From: Cladocopium goreaui
Lineage: Eukaryota > Sar > Dinophyceae > Suessiales > Symbiodiniaceae
Reading direction: 5' to 3'
DNA length: 64,000 bases
Assembly: GCA_947184155.2 (NCBI GenBank)
Contig: CAMXCT020000462.1
Span: 101,001 to 165,000, forward strand
The notes under the pieces were generated by a model that was given only the letters and a program-made list of their open reading frames with translations, ran no database searches and was not told the DNA's origin. Position 1 is the stretch's first letter, and every line of letters starts with the position of its first letter. Below are positions 1-12,022 of this stretch, piece after piece. Both the position numbers and the translations under genes were made by a program.

Positions 1-139
1 ATGGCACGGGCGAAAACTGTGATGGGTTTGGCACCAAAAGGGGTTTCCGGGGATTTCACCAGTGGTTGATGATATTTCATGGGATTTTATAGTGATTTAA
101 TGGGCTTTTATAGTGATTCAATGGGATTTTAGTGGGATA

Positions 140-246
140 TACCCTCTGATGATTTAACATAGCTATTGAAAATGGCCATAGAAATAGTGGATTTTCCCAT
201 GAAAAATGGCGGATCTTTCCATAGTTTGTTAAATTACCAGAGGGTA
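140..246. mobile_element. MITE family A, copy 1 (TA-flanked, ~105 bp)
   Basis: Short non-coding fold-back element. The ends read CCCTCTGatgATTTAACATAG and the inverse ...AATTACCAGAGGG, each bordered by TA. The inner part carries the family core (TATTGAAAATGGCCAT, then GTGGATTTTCCCAT). A TA target duplication and inverted ends fit Tc1/mariner-type MITEs; no transposase is encoded. Four more copies lie at 12744, 16286, 29090 and 38984. Confidence 0.85.
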
Positions 247-1085
247 CCTCAAAATGGCTGGAAAACGATGGTGTTCGGGAAAATGATGATTATATAAGCA
301 ATTTTTTTGCATGAAAAAAAATGGGGCATCCTGTTTTGCATCCTGTTCTTGGCCAAATCCATAGAGCTTCCGTTCCCAGCCTTGGATTTTTGTTCCATGT
401 CACAACGGTCAGCGCATGAGTGACACTGAACAGCATCACATTGAAAAAAAAACAGCTGCTCAACAGCTGAATAAGGTAATATGGGTCTGTTAGACAATGG
501 GGCAGTGGCAATCATGGTGTTCCCTATTGAATGGTATTTTGATGTATTTTGGTGGTATACGTTCTACCCAATTTGCAAAAAAACACCCATACCTTTTCGG
601 ATTTCCTTGGTTGATCGGTTGATCCTGTTCTTACAAAGTGTGGTTCCAGGTGCTACAATCCAAGTTCGGAGGCGCCCGGATCACTGAGCCAATTCTGCAG
701 TTGTTTGTGTTGAAGAAACGAATTTCAGGCTCACAACACTACATCAAAATTCATATGAAAAAATTGTGCCGATTTGCTCATCTCCACCTTGTGCCTATGC
801 ACTCGAACAACTGGGAGATATTTGGAGATATACTGCCGGTATTGAATGTTACTGAAGCATTTTAAGATATGGGGATGGGATGGGATGGGCAAAATCTGCC
901 CGGTGAGCATCAAAATAGCTGTAATATGCTGTAATGCTGGTATTTATAGCTATTGAGATCTATTGAGCCATAGCCCTATCCCTAAATATCCGGATATGAT
1001 ATCTAATACAGTGATTAACTGAATAATTAGGCCATGGCCATTTCCCCAATCCTCAGGGGGGTACCGCTCCTTCTAGTCATTTCCA
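247..1085. other. Non-coding stretch
   Basis: No frame here shows recognisable protein motifs or a convincing splice-bounded exon. Sequence is AT-rich and of intron or intergenic type. The short open frames are not supported by composition. Confidence 0.4.
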
Positions 1086-1086
1086 G

Positions 1087-1190
1087 GAAGCGAATCGTGA
1101 CGTGCTGGCACTGGCGCGGAACTTTGAGTTGTCTGCACTCGAAGACCGTGTGGGGCCGCCATGGGAGATTTGGCAGTTCAACGAGATCAT
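1087..1190 (+). CDS. Putative exon, unrecognised
   Basis: A pyrimidine-rich tract followed by TTCCAG at 1081-1086 looks like a 3' splice site. The following frame reads EANRDVLALARNFELSALED and onwards, with the composition of real protein, and stays open to about 1437. The 5' splice site is uncertain (GTGGGG near 1150 is one choice). It could be an N-terminal exon of the kinase that starts at 7.3 kb, or belong to an upstream gene. No family was recognised. Confidence 0.4.
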
Positions 1191-1799
1191 TTTCAGTTCA
1201 GTTCTGATCCAAAATTTTTCGGGCATCCTGCAATTCAGTTGCGACTCCTCTCGAAACATGTGCACGATGCAGATGTCTGCAGAGTGCACTCAGAATGAAT
1301 CCGAATGGAAGGAGGGCAGTGCAGAACTACTTCTTATACTTGTTTCAGCTTCTATAGCCACACATTCTTTGCCAGGCATCGCGTTGGTTGGCACGCAACC
1401 TGACGACAGCGAATCTGTTAGATCGAGTTTCAACCTGTGAGAGGTGCGGGAAGCTTGGAAACTGAGCCGCGGGAAACCTCCATTTGAATCCATTTGAGGC
1501 AATTCAATTCCAGCAAAAGTGGGGATATTTAAAGCATATAGCATGCATATATTGCTAAACGTGGTCATAAAAATGGGAAGACTTAAGCATTGAACTTCTC
1601 GAGATATTTCTCAACTGGTTTTGGGGAATTGCGTGTTCCTTAGCGTATTTTTCTTAAAGGTGTCCTTTTCTATTGGTCATCCTGACACTTACTCGCATGG
1701 GAGAGCGGACGTTACAGATTAGGGATAATCTATGATGATCTGGGCTTCCCAACAGCCGCTCCAACACTCCGTTGAATGGGAAAAACCGCGTTGCAGGTT

Positions 1800-1874
1800 T
1801 GGCCTAAACGATGTGAAGGACAAAATCCTTGAGCAGTTGACGGCCAACACCGATGTCAGACTCCCAAGCAAAGT
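1800..1874 (+). CDS. Putative exon, unrecognised
   Basis: The frame reads GLNDVKDKILEQLTANTDVR and onwards, a plausible amphipathic helical segment, with the frame closing at a TAG after 1880. An AG acceptor lies at the CAACAG near 1755, and the exact exon limits are unclear. No domain was recognised. It may belong with the exon at 1087. Confidence 0.3.
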
Positions 1875-1899
1875 ATGGACTTAGAGCGACCAGATTTGA

Positions 1900-4600
1900 T
1901 CGGATTGTTATGGATTGTTTCTGACACCGTTTGACTTCCCTGTGACATCCCATTTTGGCAAAGTGATTTTGAATTCCAAAGGATTCAAACTGGAGATGAG
2001 GCCCGATGTTCTCAGATCTCGTTCACTTGAATGCCATGCTTCATGCCTTGGGAACTGTCAACCTCCCTTCCAACCAGTTTCGAGGGCGAACATACATATA
2101 ACAAGACAATATATAATTATACAACTTGCTAATCCAATTGTTTATGTATCCACATACCAAACATGGCGTTTCTTATTTACTCCTGTTCTTCTAAAATTAC
2201 AGTACTGTCAGTACTTGTTCTTTGAGTGAGTTTTCCCATGTCGTTTTGATACTCGTCAATTAATATGACAAATATATAACATGCTTTCTTGAATATGTTT
2301 CGTCCCGTCTATTGTTAGTCTGATTTCCTGTTGCCTCTCTCAGGAGGATCGTTTTGACATGACAATATGCGATCCCCCTTTCCATTCCGCAAACTTGCAA
2401 TAGGATCCACTGCCAAATTAGAATTATTGTTGCGCTCTCCAACAATAGAAAGCAAGCAATGCGCTTAACTTAAGCATTTGGACGGCACTTAGTGGTAATT
2501 GCAACCCCTCCTAACCAAGTTCCAGAACCAATAAACCTGAATAGATATCTCTAGTATTCTCTAGTGAAGTGACACCTTCAGTCAACAAAAGCTAAGCAGG
2601 TCTTGTATGAGTTGGTCAGCGACCCGTCAGCCTGAGCCTCACTCGAGTGATTAGATCATTTGGAGTAGGATGCCAAATTCATATCCTGAAACTACATGAA
2701 ACTACTGTCTGACTTCAGAGCGGTGGATGGCTACAGTATTGATTTAGAGAAAAACATCAATTTTAGAGTTAGAGGAAACAAAGAAGAATACAATCTATAC
2801 CTGGATCATCCTGGATCTATTTTCGGCTCTTCACCCAGTGTTTTTCAGAACTATGACCCAGGTGCGATCTGTGCCTGGGGTCTTGCAAGACCTACTCCTG
2901 TTCCTCGGCCGTTGGATTTTCACTTGGGCTCTGGCCGTTGATTGGGACTCTGAAGTAGTCAGTATATGTCAGGACAAAAATGGCTGTACAAAAAAGAGCT
3001 CAGTTTTCCGCTCTTGAAAACCAACACCAAAAACATGTTTCGTCATGTTTCATCATTTTTCATCACATGTTGGCCCCGAGCAGTTCGGTGCCTTCGACCA
3101 CTAGGGCCTTGGTGCCGCGCCAGGAGAGTACTTCAACTATTAGGATGTGGCCCACCAGTGAGTTTGAACCTCAGCACGGGGGAGAACGTACTGGTCGGTA
3201 CTGGTACCACCCTTGTTATGTCAATTGTATTGAAAATCCGAACACAATCCAAAGACTTTTTTGGATGTCACGAAATTTGAGCCATGGCCATGTGGTTCCT
3301 AAGCGTCCTAAGGCCACCAGGTGCCACCAAATCAACCAGGAGGTTAGATTGGTTAGATTGGTTTTGAACCATTGGATTTCCATGGGTTTGCCATTGGATT
3401 TCCTCATTTCCCCATGTTTGGCGGGATGCTGCCAGGTAGTGCGGCCACCAAAGATCAGCCAATCCAGGTAGGGGCGCCTTGAAGCAGCGGAAATTCGGTG
3501 TTCTCCTTGAAAGGCAAGATGGAATTATCATGAATTATCGCCATTCAGATAAGTACAGCACACACACATTATATAATATTATTATATTATTATTATATAT
3601 ATATACATATATAGATATATACAATATACACATACATTTGATTACGTCATATACACAGCAATTACAATCAGATAATATCATATATATGTTCGGAGAATGA
3701 TTCCTATTCAGAAGTATTCACGAATTATGATTCATATCAGCTTTCAGGGGTGGCGATCATTACAGTTCTGGACGGTTTGAATTCGTCCGATGTAGGCTGA
3801 CGCTTGATGCAGCTGTGAGTGCTGCCTGCTGTGATTCTTGTCGCTGCAGAGAGATTGGGGTGCTTGTGGATGGTTGTGGATGGTTATCCCAGAGCTCGTT
3901 CACTGCCAGACACAGATGGTTATGAGCTTCTCCCAGCAGTTTGTTCTTTACAGAAATGTCGAGTTCCAGAAGTTCAAACATTCAAACAATTTCTCCGCAA
4001 AGCTTGCGAGTGTCATCAAATCCTCAATCCGGAGAGCGGCACTTTGTCTGCCACGCTGGCAGCGAAAAATGAGAGTGTTTCCATGCTCTCGTAAATTAGT
4101 GCACTGAGGCATCGGAGGACTGAATAGACCCACATAGACTCAGTAAAAACATGTAAAAACAACATTGTATAACATGATTTAAGTAACTGGAAAAACATAC
4201 TGTATAGTTCGATACATAGTTTGATGCTGTCCAAAAACCTGAGAATCTTGGAATCGTGTCACTCCGCCTGGATGTTATCACACACATGTTACCAGGAAAC
4301 GATGCTTCCTCAAATTATGCATCAACTCTTCTATTTGATTCCAGCGTTTGAAAGCGTTTGAAAGCTCACTGGTTTGAAGGCGAGTCCGCATCATATGTCC
4401 GTTGCCAATGTTTCACCCGAAGGTCGCCGTGGCATTGCATGGCAGGTTACGGTGCCATCATCGGCTGCATTTGTGGGGAATATTGTGGCCGTTGAGAAAA
4501 ACACTGAAAGACAACTTCCTCTTAAATTCACTGAACATGTTTTAGTTTGAATCTCTGAGTGGTCTTATGTTTAAGTTACAGGCGCATCCTGGGAGTTTAC
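1900..4600. other. Mostly non-coding stretch with TA microsatellite
   Basis: No family motif was found in any frame. An AT dinucleotide-rich tract lies at about 3565-3690. The frames around 3820-4090 are open on both strands but show no motif or clear splice signals. This could be intron or intergenic DNA. Confidence 0.35.
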
Positions 4601-4617
4601 ATAAATAGTAAAAAATA

Positions 4618-5340
4618 GGAAAGAAATAGGATTTACCTCCAAAAAAAGGAAACAAATGGGTGGACAAAACCCGTGATTTTGACCTCCTATGTTTTTCCTA
4701 TTAGTCTTCCTTTTTTTCCCTATGTTTTTTCGAATTGTTTCCTACAATTTTCCTCTTTGTTCCTATATAATGTTTCCAATATTTTTTCCTAATGTTCTCG
4801 AGGTTTTTGTAAAAAAATAATTTTCCAGATTTTTTACTGTAGCCAAAATTCGGAATTCATTTTTTGGGGAACCTCCATTTTTCCCTGTTGTTTTCCTAAT
4901 TTTCTGGAAACGTAAATACAAAAAACAAAAACCTCAACAAAATTAGGAAAAAAGAGGAAACGTATAGGAAGTCATTCCGTTTAGCAACTGGAAAACCCCT
5001 TTTACTCCTATATATGTTTTCCTAATTTTCTCAAGGTGTTGCAATTTGTCACGTTTCAAAAATTTAAGGAAAAAAAACGGAAAAAAATGGAGGTGCCCAA
5101 AAATGAATTCCGAAATTTGGCTCAAATTTCTGGAAAAGTGATAATTTGCAAAAACCTCGATAAAATTAGAAAACAATACTGTGGTTAAAAGAATAGGAAA
5201 CATAGGAAAAAACATAGAAAAAAGAAAACAATTGGAAAAAAAGGAAAACCAATAGGAAAAACATTCGAGGTCAAAATCACGGGTTTTTGTCCACCCATGT
5301 GTTTCCTTTTTTGGAGGTCAATCCTATGTTTTTCCATTTT
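4618..5340. repeat. ~720-bp fold-back (inverted repeat) element
   Basis: The left arm contains CTCC, a run of A, GGAAACAAATGGGTGGACAA and AACCCGTGATTTTGACCTC (4636-4686). The right arm has the inverse, GAGGTCAAAATCACGGGTTT then TTGTCCACCCATGTGTTTCC (5261-5310). A second matched pair is GGAATTCATTTTTTGGGGAACCTCCATTTTT (shown in part at about 4850-4883) against its inverse at 5085-5115. The arms total roughly 300 bp each and are imperfect. The whole is A/T-rich with runs of A or T. There is no open frame, so it is probably a non-autonomous fold-back element. Confidence 0.75.
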
Positions 5341-5345
5341 TTTCT

Positions 5346-7319
5346 AATTTTATTATGTCCTTGATTTCCAATGAGTGCCTGTAATAGGCAAACATAAGAG
5401 TGGTCCTTCTTTTTTTCTTGCACTTTGACATGTTTGACTGCAATGTGCATCATTTGGCTGCTTCACTTTGAAGCCACACACCTCAATGTAATGAGGTGCC
5501 TCACACGTCGTTGACGCTACTATGGCTCAGCTTTAGCTTTTTGAGGCCCAGTTAAGTTGTCAGGAACTTGTCAGCCATACTCAGCAATCAACCAGCAATC
5601 AACCCAACCAGAAAGCATGAAATATTGAAATATCCATGAAATAGTCATAGAAGTTGAAAAACAACTTCTCAAGGGAGTGGCAGAAGACCATCTCTCACCA
5701 ACGCACTTACAAGCCAAGAAGGTTCGACAGTTCGGTGCAGCATTTCCAGCCTGTCAGGCATGGAATCCTGATGGTTGATCTTGTCTTCCAGTGTCAAGTC
5801 CCTATTCAGCTTGATATGATCCCTCTATTAACATAATATATATTATACATGTACAATATATATATATATTAATTACATGAATATCTCCCTGCAAAAAGAA
5901 TCTTGCAACTGATGTGGCTGTGGCCATAGCATACCTTAGCCAATCCAAGGTTTTGACCCATCCCAAGGACGTATTTGAACCAAGGGGTAATCCCAAATTA
6001 TCAAACAAGGACAATGTGCTGAAACCCATGGGTTCTGGAAACCCCGGCTATTCTGGTAAATACGGTTACACCATGTTGGATCATTTTGGTAGATATTTCA
6101 TTTCCATGGAGCACTTTGACCCCTCCCCATGTCTTGCGGAAGACAATTTTTCACCAGGAGTGGCCCAGTCCACAGGCGCGAGAGCAAGATCTGGCTTGTC
6201 CAGAAATGGGGATTGGGCCATCGATGGGTATTGAACCTGTACAATAAGCAGTTTTTTTTTTGTGTCAACCAGTACCGATATCGTTTCGGGGCTGTGGTCA
6301 AAGTCAAAATTGTCACCCCCGGCCCCCAAAAAATGGATGATCTAGTGGTACAGACCAACAACTTGGCAGATCCGTTGATACTCTAACGACTATACCTATA
6401 TTATGAGATTGTGATGTCATATATGACATATGGTACATACCACAAATGGTGCTGTTTGGATCAGTCGATTTACTGAATTTTTACTTCGCCGCCCAGGGGT
6501 TGGGCTTCAACATGGGGCAGGCGGGGAAGGGTGGCGATGGGCCATTTTTTAGTCTTCCCGAATCTCAATTCAAGTTTCTGCTGATGTTTTGTGATGTTAA
6601 GATGTGTGATGGTCATCCCACATTTATTTGAACTGTTGACATCAACATGCTCTCTGAGCTGGTCTCAGCCCCGCGTCGTCTTGATACACATATGATGACT
6701 GGATACAAAATACAACTCAGACCAGTTGCTGAGAGGAATTGTTGGCATCGAAATTGTGTGAAATAAGTTCGCCTTTTGCATCCTTTTGCTTTATATTCTG
6801 ACAAAAAAAAATGTGCGTACGTGCTGTGTGCTGCATTTGTTGAGTCAGGTTGGTGGTCGCCAGCAACTTGATGAAATCTATTTTGTGCAGAAAGTCCGGG
6901 TGGCCTAGAATGGTCTCGTCAAGCTTGCAAAGCAAGTGCATGTTGACCAGATTGGGGATGTCTCTGCACATGGTTGCATGATCTTGGGTGTTGGAAGATT
7001 TGAAAAAGTATTTGGTAATCAAAAGTGAACATAGTTGAAGATACACCGGCTGACTCAGCTGTCATGCAATGCTGCTGTGGCATTGCGCATTCAGACCGTA
7101 ATAGCCAATCCAACCACATGTCAAACTAGTAATATACTAAACAAACTAAAATGTGATAAAATACACTGTTATTACATGTTATTACATTATCTATTTATAA
7201 TTTAATGTATGATATGTATGTCATATAATATCTAATATAGTTCGTCAGAATTACATTGAACAAACGCACATGAATAGACATCGACTCTGGAGATTTCTGA
7301 TCAGCAGGAATTGACTGAG
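5346..7319. other. Non-coding stretch before the kinase exons
   Basis: No supported gene. A frame at 5910-5980 (AVAIAYLSQSKVLTHPKD) is exon-like but has no confirmed splice sites or family. TA-rich patches occur at 5830-5875. It may be 5' intron sequence of the kinase gene. Confidence 0.3.
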
Positions 7320-10300
7320 TTGCTGAGGTGAAACTGGGTCAAGGCAGTTTCGGCAGCGTGTGGCGCGCAAAGCACCGACAGAGTGGTGACACAGCTAGCA
7401 GCCCTGGTGGCAGTTGGGGATGGGTCCAGTGTTGAAAGCACAAGCAACTAATATGGGGAGGGGAATGTTCCGATAGTGTACCTACGAATTATGATACATT
7501 GATTCTTTATGTGGATGTGGATATGATGATATATATATATATATTGGTAATTATTATATAATTATATATACTGTATAATATATATATATAATTATATAAT
7601 TATATATATGTATGATATTATATGATCATTTCTGTATGTGCTGGTTTAGTTTGGGTGTCTTCATCAAGATCACCTGGATGGTTTGTTTCCATCGAGGTTG
7701 CTGTGAAGCAGATGGACAAAGCGAGCATGCCGAAGCGTGGCGTCATTTGGCAGCGCTCGGAGAAGCCATTAAATTCGGGTCATGTTGGCAAGCCAATGCC
7801 ACAAACCTACCATTTGGGGATGGATTATACCATCTATTTATGGTGATTTAGGGGATGGTCAATGATCGGGTTTATCAAATTTTCCATTTGATAGCCGCCA
7901 CGGTATATCCTAGTTTTTTTTAGGGACAAACCGATAAACGCAGCCAAGGCACAGGGTGTTGCTGCCTGAAGGCATCCTAGCTGGTTCCATGTGGTTCTTC
8001 TGATCTAATGGGGTTTCCATAGATGGCGGATGGTTTATAGTTTGTAGTATAACATCCTATGAAAATTAGGATGATTTGGGGGTACCCCCATTTATGGAAA
8101 CCACCAAACATATCAAATCAGATAGCCATAGCCTCATATAGCCTCCAAGCCTCTATGCCTTTGCGGGAGGGATACTTTGCGGCGTTTGTTCCACCAGGTG
8201 ACTCGCCATGACATCGAGAGGGAAGTGAAAATGATGAAGGTCCGCTGTTGTTGTTGTTGTTGTTGTTGTTGCGGCCTTTTTGACTCTCGGATGCCGTTGC
8301 AACATCAGCATCCCCTAGATTTGATTAGATTTGCATGTGACCATGCAATCACAGCTTGATGGGTGTCATTTCCGTAGGTACATTCTGTCGTTATTAAACG
8401 TCCTGTTGTTATAGCCTCAGAACTTGTGGAATGCTGGGTGCATTCTGCAGGCCTGTAATCATGAAAACATCACAAAGCTCTTCGACACATTTGAGGACGC
8501 TGTACTTATGCAGAAGGTTTCTTGAGGGCAGCTTACATTGGAAAACGAGCCAGTACCTGGGCAAATGTCTTACGGAATCATGAAAACTTGAAGCCAGAGA
8601 ATTTAGAGAAGTAGACTTGGTACATCTTGGTACATCTTGGTACATCTTGGTACATCTTGGTACATCTTGGTACAGTGCTACTCCATGCATTCGAGAAACC
8701 AAGTTGGACACCTGGAGAAACTTGTGGCACGATGGCTGCGATGCCAGTTCATATATCGACCAAGCATTGACCAAGCATTGACCAAGCAATTTGCATCAGC
8801 TCATGTCGATTATTGTGGGAAAACATGGGAAAACCATGGAAAACCCAAGTTGTCTTTCCAGGACTCCGGCAGCATCTACCTGGCTCTTGAGTATTGTGAT
8901 GGCGGTGATTTTGGCGACAAGGCGAGCTGATCTACCTGGCCATCGGTCATTTTCTTCCGCTGGGAACATCGGCCGAATCGGTCATCGCTGAGGTCAAAGA
9001 GCTGGGTCCAGCACAGCTCTGAGGGCAATTGCCATGGAGTAGGGATGTTGACTCTATCCAAAAATGCGCAAATGATCATTGATCTGGAAAATATAGAACT
9101 ACAATGAACTACATAAAATAGACAACTGTGTAATAATAATAATATTTGATATTCATATAATATATATATATTGCCCATAGCATGCCATGGAGCCTTATAC
9201 AATTTGATATATTTTCACATGGTGGATCTACTCCAGCCCAACAAAAATATTGCTCGTCGGTTGGTCGAGGTCATTACTGAAAAAGACACCGCGGAGTGGA
9301 TGCGGCAGATGTGTGATCCCGGCCTGGATTTCGGGTTAGATCTGCTGGTTCTTGTCATCCTTTTTCCATATGTTCCATATGAAATGCTTAGTTTGTTCCA
9401 TTCATTTTCTCATGAACATATATGGACATTCGGTATTATTATGTATCTGGACAATTTAAAACGACGTCACCGACGTCACCCCGAAATAACGACCTAGCTT
9501 CAGAAATAAGCTCATCACCATACAAGGGAAACTGAGGTCTTCAGCGCGTTCAGAAGCAAGTTCCCTATTCTAGCTTTTCCATGGGCAACTACGTACGGCT
9601 GGAAAAATCTGTTTTAAGCGACGCTTGGACAAACAAAAAGATCTTATAGTTTGTCTTTCTAGGAATCTGTCGTTTTCCGCGCGTTCAGAAGCAAGTTCCC
9701 TATTCTAGCTTTTCCATGGGCAACTACGGCTGGAAAAATCGGTCTTGAGCGGCAAAGCTTGGACAAACCAAAAGATCCTAGTTTGTCAAACTAGGAAAAC
9801 GCGTTTTTTGAAAGGTTTGGGAGTTGTTTTTTGATGAATACTAGGTTTGGGAGCCTCAAATTAAAGGAAAAAATGTCAAACAGGCTGTGCGTGTTTGTGG
9901 ACACCGGGGGCGGTTCCGGACACTTTCATTTCAGGGGTATCCCAGGTGAAGCCTTGAGCCATTTGCACGCCAAAGGCGCTGCGTTTTGAACATAGGGAAT
10001 GGATGGGAATTAGTTGCGTACCAAACATAGGGAATGGATTGTGGCATACATTCTCTATCATTCTCTTATACTGTTGTGCCAACAAGGTTTTCGAACAAGC
10101 TGGTTTCTCTCTTGATTGTTGACAATGGCTATGCAGCTGCTTGCATGTCCATAGGGCAGTGAGATTCCTTTAGTATTTTTCGGCCTGATCCTACGAAATT
10201 CTCGGACACAAGGTCAATCAAGCAGACAGGAACTTGTGTTTATTATCGGCAAACAATGGCAAACCCTACGAATCTCTTGTTCACGGAGAATGGATGAAAT

Positions 10301-11720
10301 GTTGATAAGTCATTGCGTAACTTGCAGTACCTATATACCAGCTCATCCAGATGTCCAAAGAGGATCAAAGAGGTGTGTTTTTACATGTGGGCTCAACAAC
10401 TGACATCAACTGACTTGAGTTGTCCTGACCTGTCGGGAAGGCATTTGCCATCGAGATATCAAGTTCGGAACTTAGATGCTGTTCCATGTTGTTCCCAACT
10501 GATCAGTTGACCGATGTTTTTCCATGTTTTTCCCGCAGTTTTTGGTTTCCGCCATCCGTTGCTTAAACTCAACGCGGTTGTTGCTGTAGGCCTGACAACT
10601 TCATGGTTGCTGGCGCCAGGGCCTCGATTATACCGATCACTCCTGGTGATTCTGTGACGATTGGATGTGATTGTTATTTTAGATATTGTTATGTTATGTT
10701 ATGTTATTGTTATCCAGAATTTATTGCCATGGCTGACGACGAGATCTGTCAGATCTGTCAGGATAGCGAATTGAAATTGGCAGACTTTGGTCTGGCAATC
10801 TATGTGCGCCCAGGTGTGGTACATTTGTTCTGCAGTGCAGCATTGTTTAGATCCAAAAACACTGAGATGTAGGTTTCCAATCCATGTGGGTGCCCCAAAC
10901 CATTCATTTTAATAGGATAGTTCATGATAAACCATCCAGTTATTGTGGTATTATGTATGGACATCCCCAAATGATTAAGAGATGGAGAGGATAGCTATGG
11001 ATAGCTTGGAAATGTTGATAAAATGTTCCAATGTGTGATCAAGCCGTGTAAAGGCGACGTCCTAACAGACAAGTGCGGTACGCCTGCCTTCATGGCGTCG
11101 GATGCTAAGCATTGCTGGATGGCATGAGTTTCCTGTCGCTTGTTCTCACTGTTGTGTGGCTAATATGAGAATAGTGCGTGCTTAGCAAGTATCATGAGGC
11201 TCATTGAGATCATTGAGGACAATGGAAAAACAGTGTCTTGATATGTCTTGACATGTAATTCTTGCCATGTCCAAATCTGGGAGATTCTGATCGTAGTGGC
11301 ACAAGTGGCACCATGAAGCTGTGCAGAGCAACAGCATTGCATCATATTGCATCATATTGTATCACTCAAGTTGGACACACATTTTTTCACGCCCCTTCTT
11401 AATAGCATTTAATAGCCCCAGAGCATAGTTTTCCAGTTGCAATCGATGTGCACAGTGCCCAGTCGGCCAACAGCTGCCGGCATCTATCAAGCGATCCCGC
11501 ATAGTCGAATTCTGTTTGAATTTGATTGAAAATAAATGAAAATAGACTACCTCCAATTCCAATGGATTCTCAATGATGATCATTTTCCCGGGTAAAATGG
11601 CAAAATGCATCAAAATGCCAGAATTGGGGCGCCCCGAAAAAATCTGAGGCCAGAGCAGCATTTGATGCCAGTGCATAGTCGGGGCTATGGCTTCCCTTGC
11701 GATATGTGGGCTGCTGGTGT
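7320..11720 (+). CDS. CDPK-like Ser/Thr protein kinase, 5' exon block (subdomains I-IX)
   Basis: Twelve small exons spell the first two-thirds of a protein kinase catalytic domain. Likely exons: 7320-7387 (VKLGQGSFGSVWRAKH, glycine loop); 7697-7741 (VAVKQMDKASMPKRG, ATP-binding Lys); 8198-8239 (IEREVKMMK, helix C Glu); 8451-8498 (CNHENITKLFDTFED); 8862-8921 (GSIYLALEYCDGGDF, hinge); 8993-9010; 9270 to about 9330 (ITEKDTAEWMRQMCD); about 10420-10462 (GICHRDIK, catalytic loop); 10590-10614 (KPDNFMVAG); 10762-10813 (LKLADFGLAIYV, DFG); 11054-11096 (DKCGTPAFMA, activation loop); 11649-11720 (PEQHLMP...GYGFPCDMWAAG). Junctions keep phase, except that the piece between MRQMCD and GICHRD is probably incomplete. 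Several introns start with GC or GA. The style of motifs fits calcium-dependent kinases, but no EF-hands were found, so this is a tentative subfamily. The domain continues at 30292. Confidence 0.85.
7535..7620. repeat. TA-rich microsatellite
   Basis: Alternating AT/TA runs inside a kinase intron, a simple low-complexity tract. Confidence 0.8.
8012..8102. mobile_element. MITE-like family B, copy 1
   Basis: Ends are inverted: GGTTTCCATAGATGG and CCATTTATGGAAACC. The core contains ACATCCTATGAAAATTAGGA and GGGGGTACCCCCA. Related copies lie at 10872, 12981 and 45611. No coding capacity. Confidence 0.65.
8247..8272. repeat. (TTG)n microsatellite
   Basis: About nine TGT/TTG triplets, just after the helix C exon of the kinase, inside an intron. 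Confidence 0.85.
8615..8674. repeat. 10-bp tandem repeat (TACATCTTGG)x5
   Basis: Five perfect head-to-tail copies of TACATCTTGG plus a partial one, within a kinase intron. The 10-bp period recurs in the unrelated tandem repeat at 33761. Confidence 0.9.
9544..9800. repeat. Tandem duplication, ~120-bp unit, period 135 bp
   Basis: Copy 1 starts at 9544 and copy 2 at 9679. Both begin GCGCGTTCAGAAGCAAGTTC and continue through CTAGCTTTTCCATGGGCAAC, the GGCTGGAAAAATC block and a CTTGGACAAAC block. They differ by point changes and small indels. Located in a kinase intron; there is no coding potential. Confidence 0.85.
10872..10970. mobile_element. MITE-like family B, copy 2 (decayed)
   Basis: The left end is GGTTTCCAATCCATGTGGGT, followed by the shared core (TTTTAATAGGATAGTTCATG, then TAAACCATCCAGTTATTG). 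The right end has lost the GGAAACC inverse. Similar to the better-kept copy at 12981. Confidence 0.5.
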
Positions 11721-12022
11721 GTCCATGTGCGCTGATTTCGGATGTCAAGTTTGCCAGATTTAATGATGGGTCAAAACCCTGGTACCTAGTGAACCCCAAA
11801 ATAGCTGGTAAATGGATGTTCATCCCATTAGAAATGGTATTAATAGGTATTGATCCATACCCATTTAGTTCTTCATCTCAACAGGAGTGTTGTGATTCTA
11901 CTTGATCTGCAGACTTGAAAGACAAGATCCTCAGTATGGCAATCAGGTTTCATGCCGCAGCTTTGAAGCTTAAGATCCATAGATTTCCTCGTCCAGAGGG
12001 ATTTAGCGCTTCCAGCGCCGCG

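Noticed and set aside
11362..11823. 153-codon - strand ORF
   Set aside because: It is antisense to the kinase exon at 11649-11720, which has clear family motifs.
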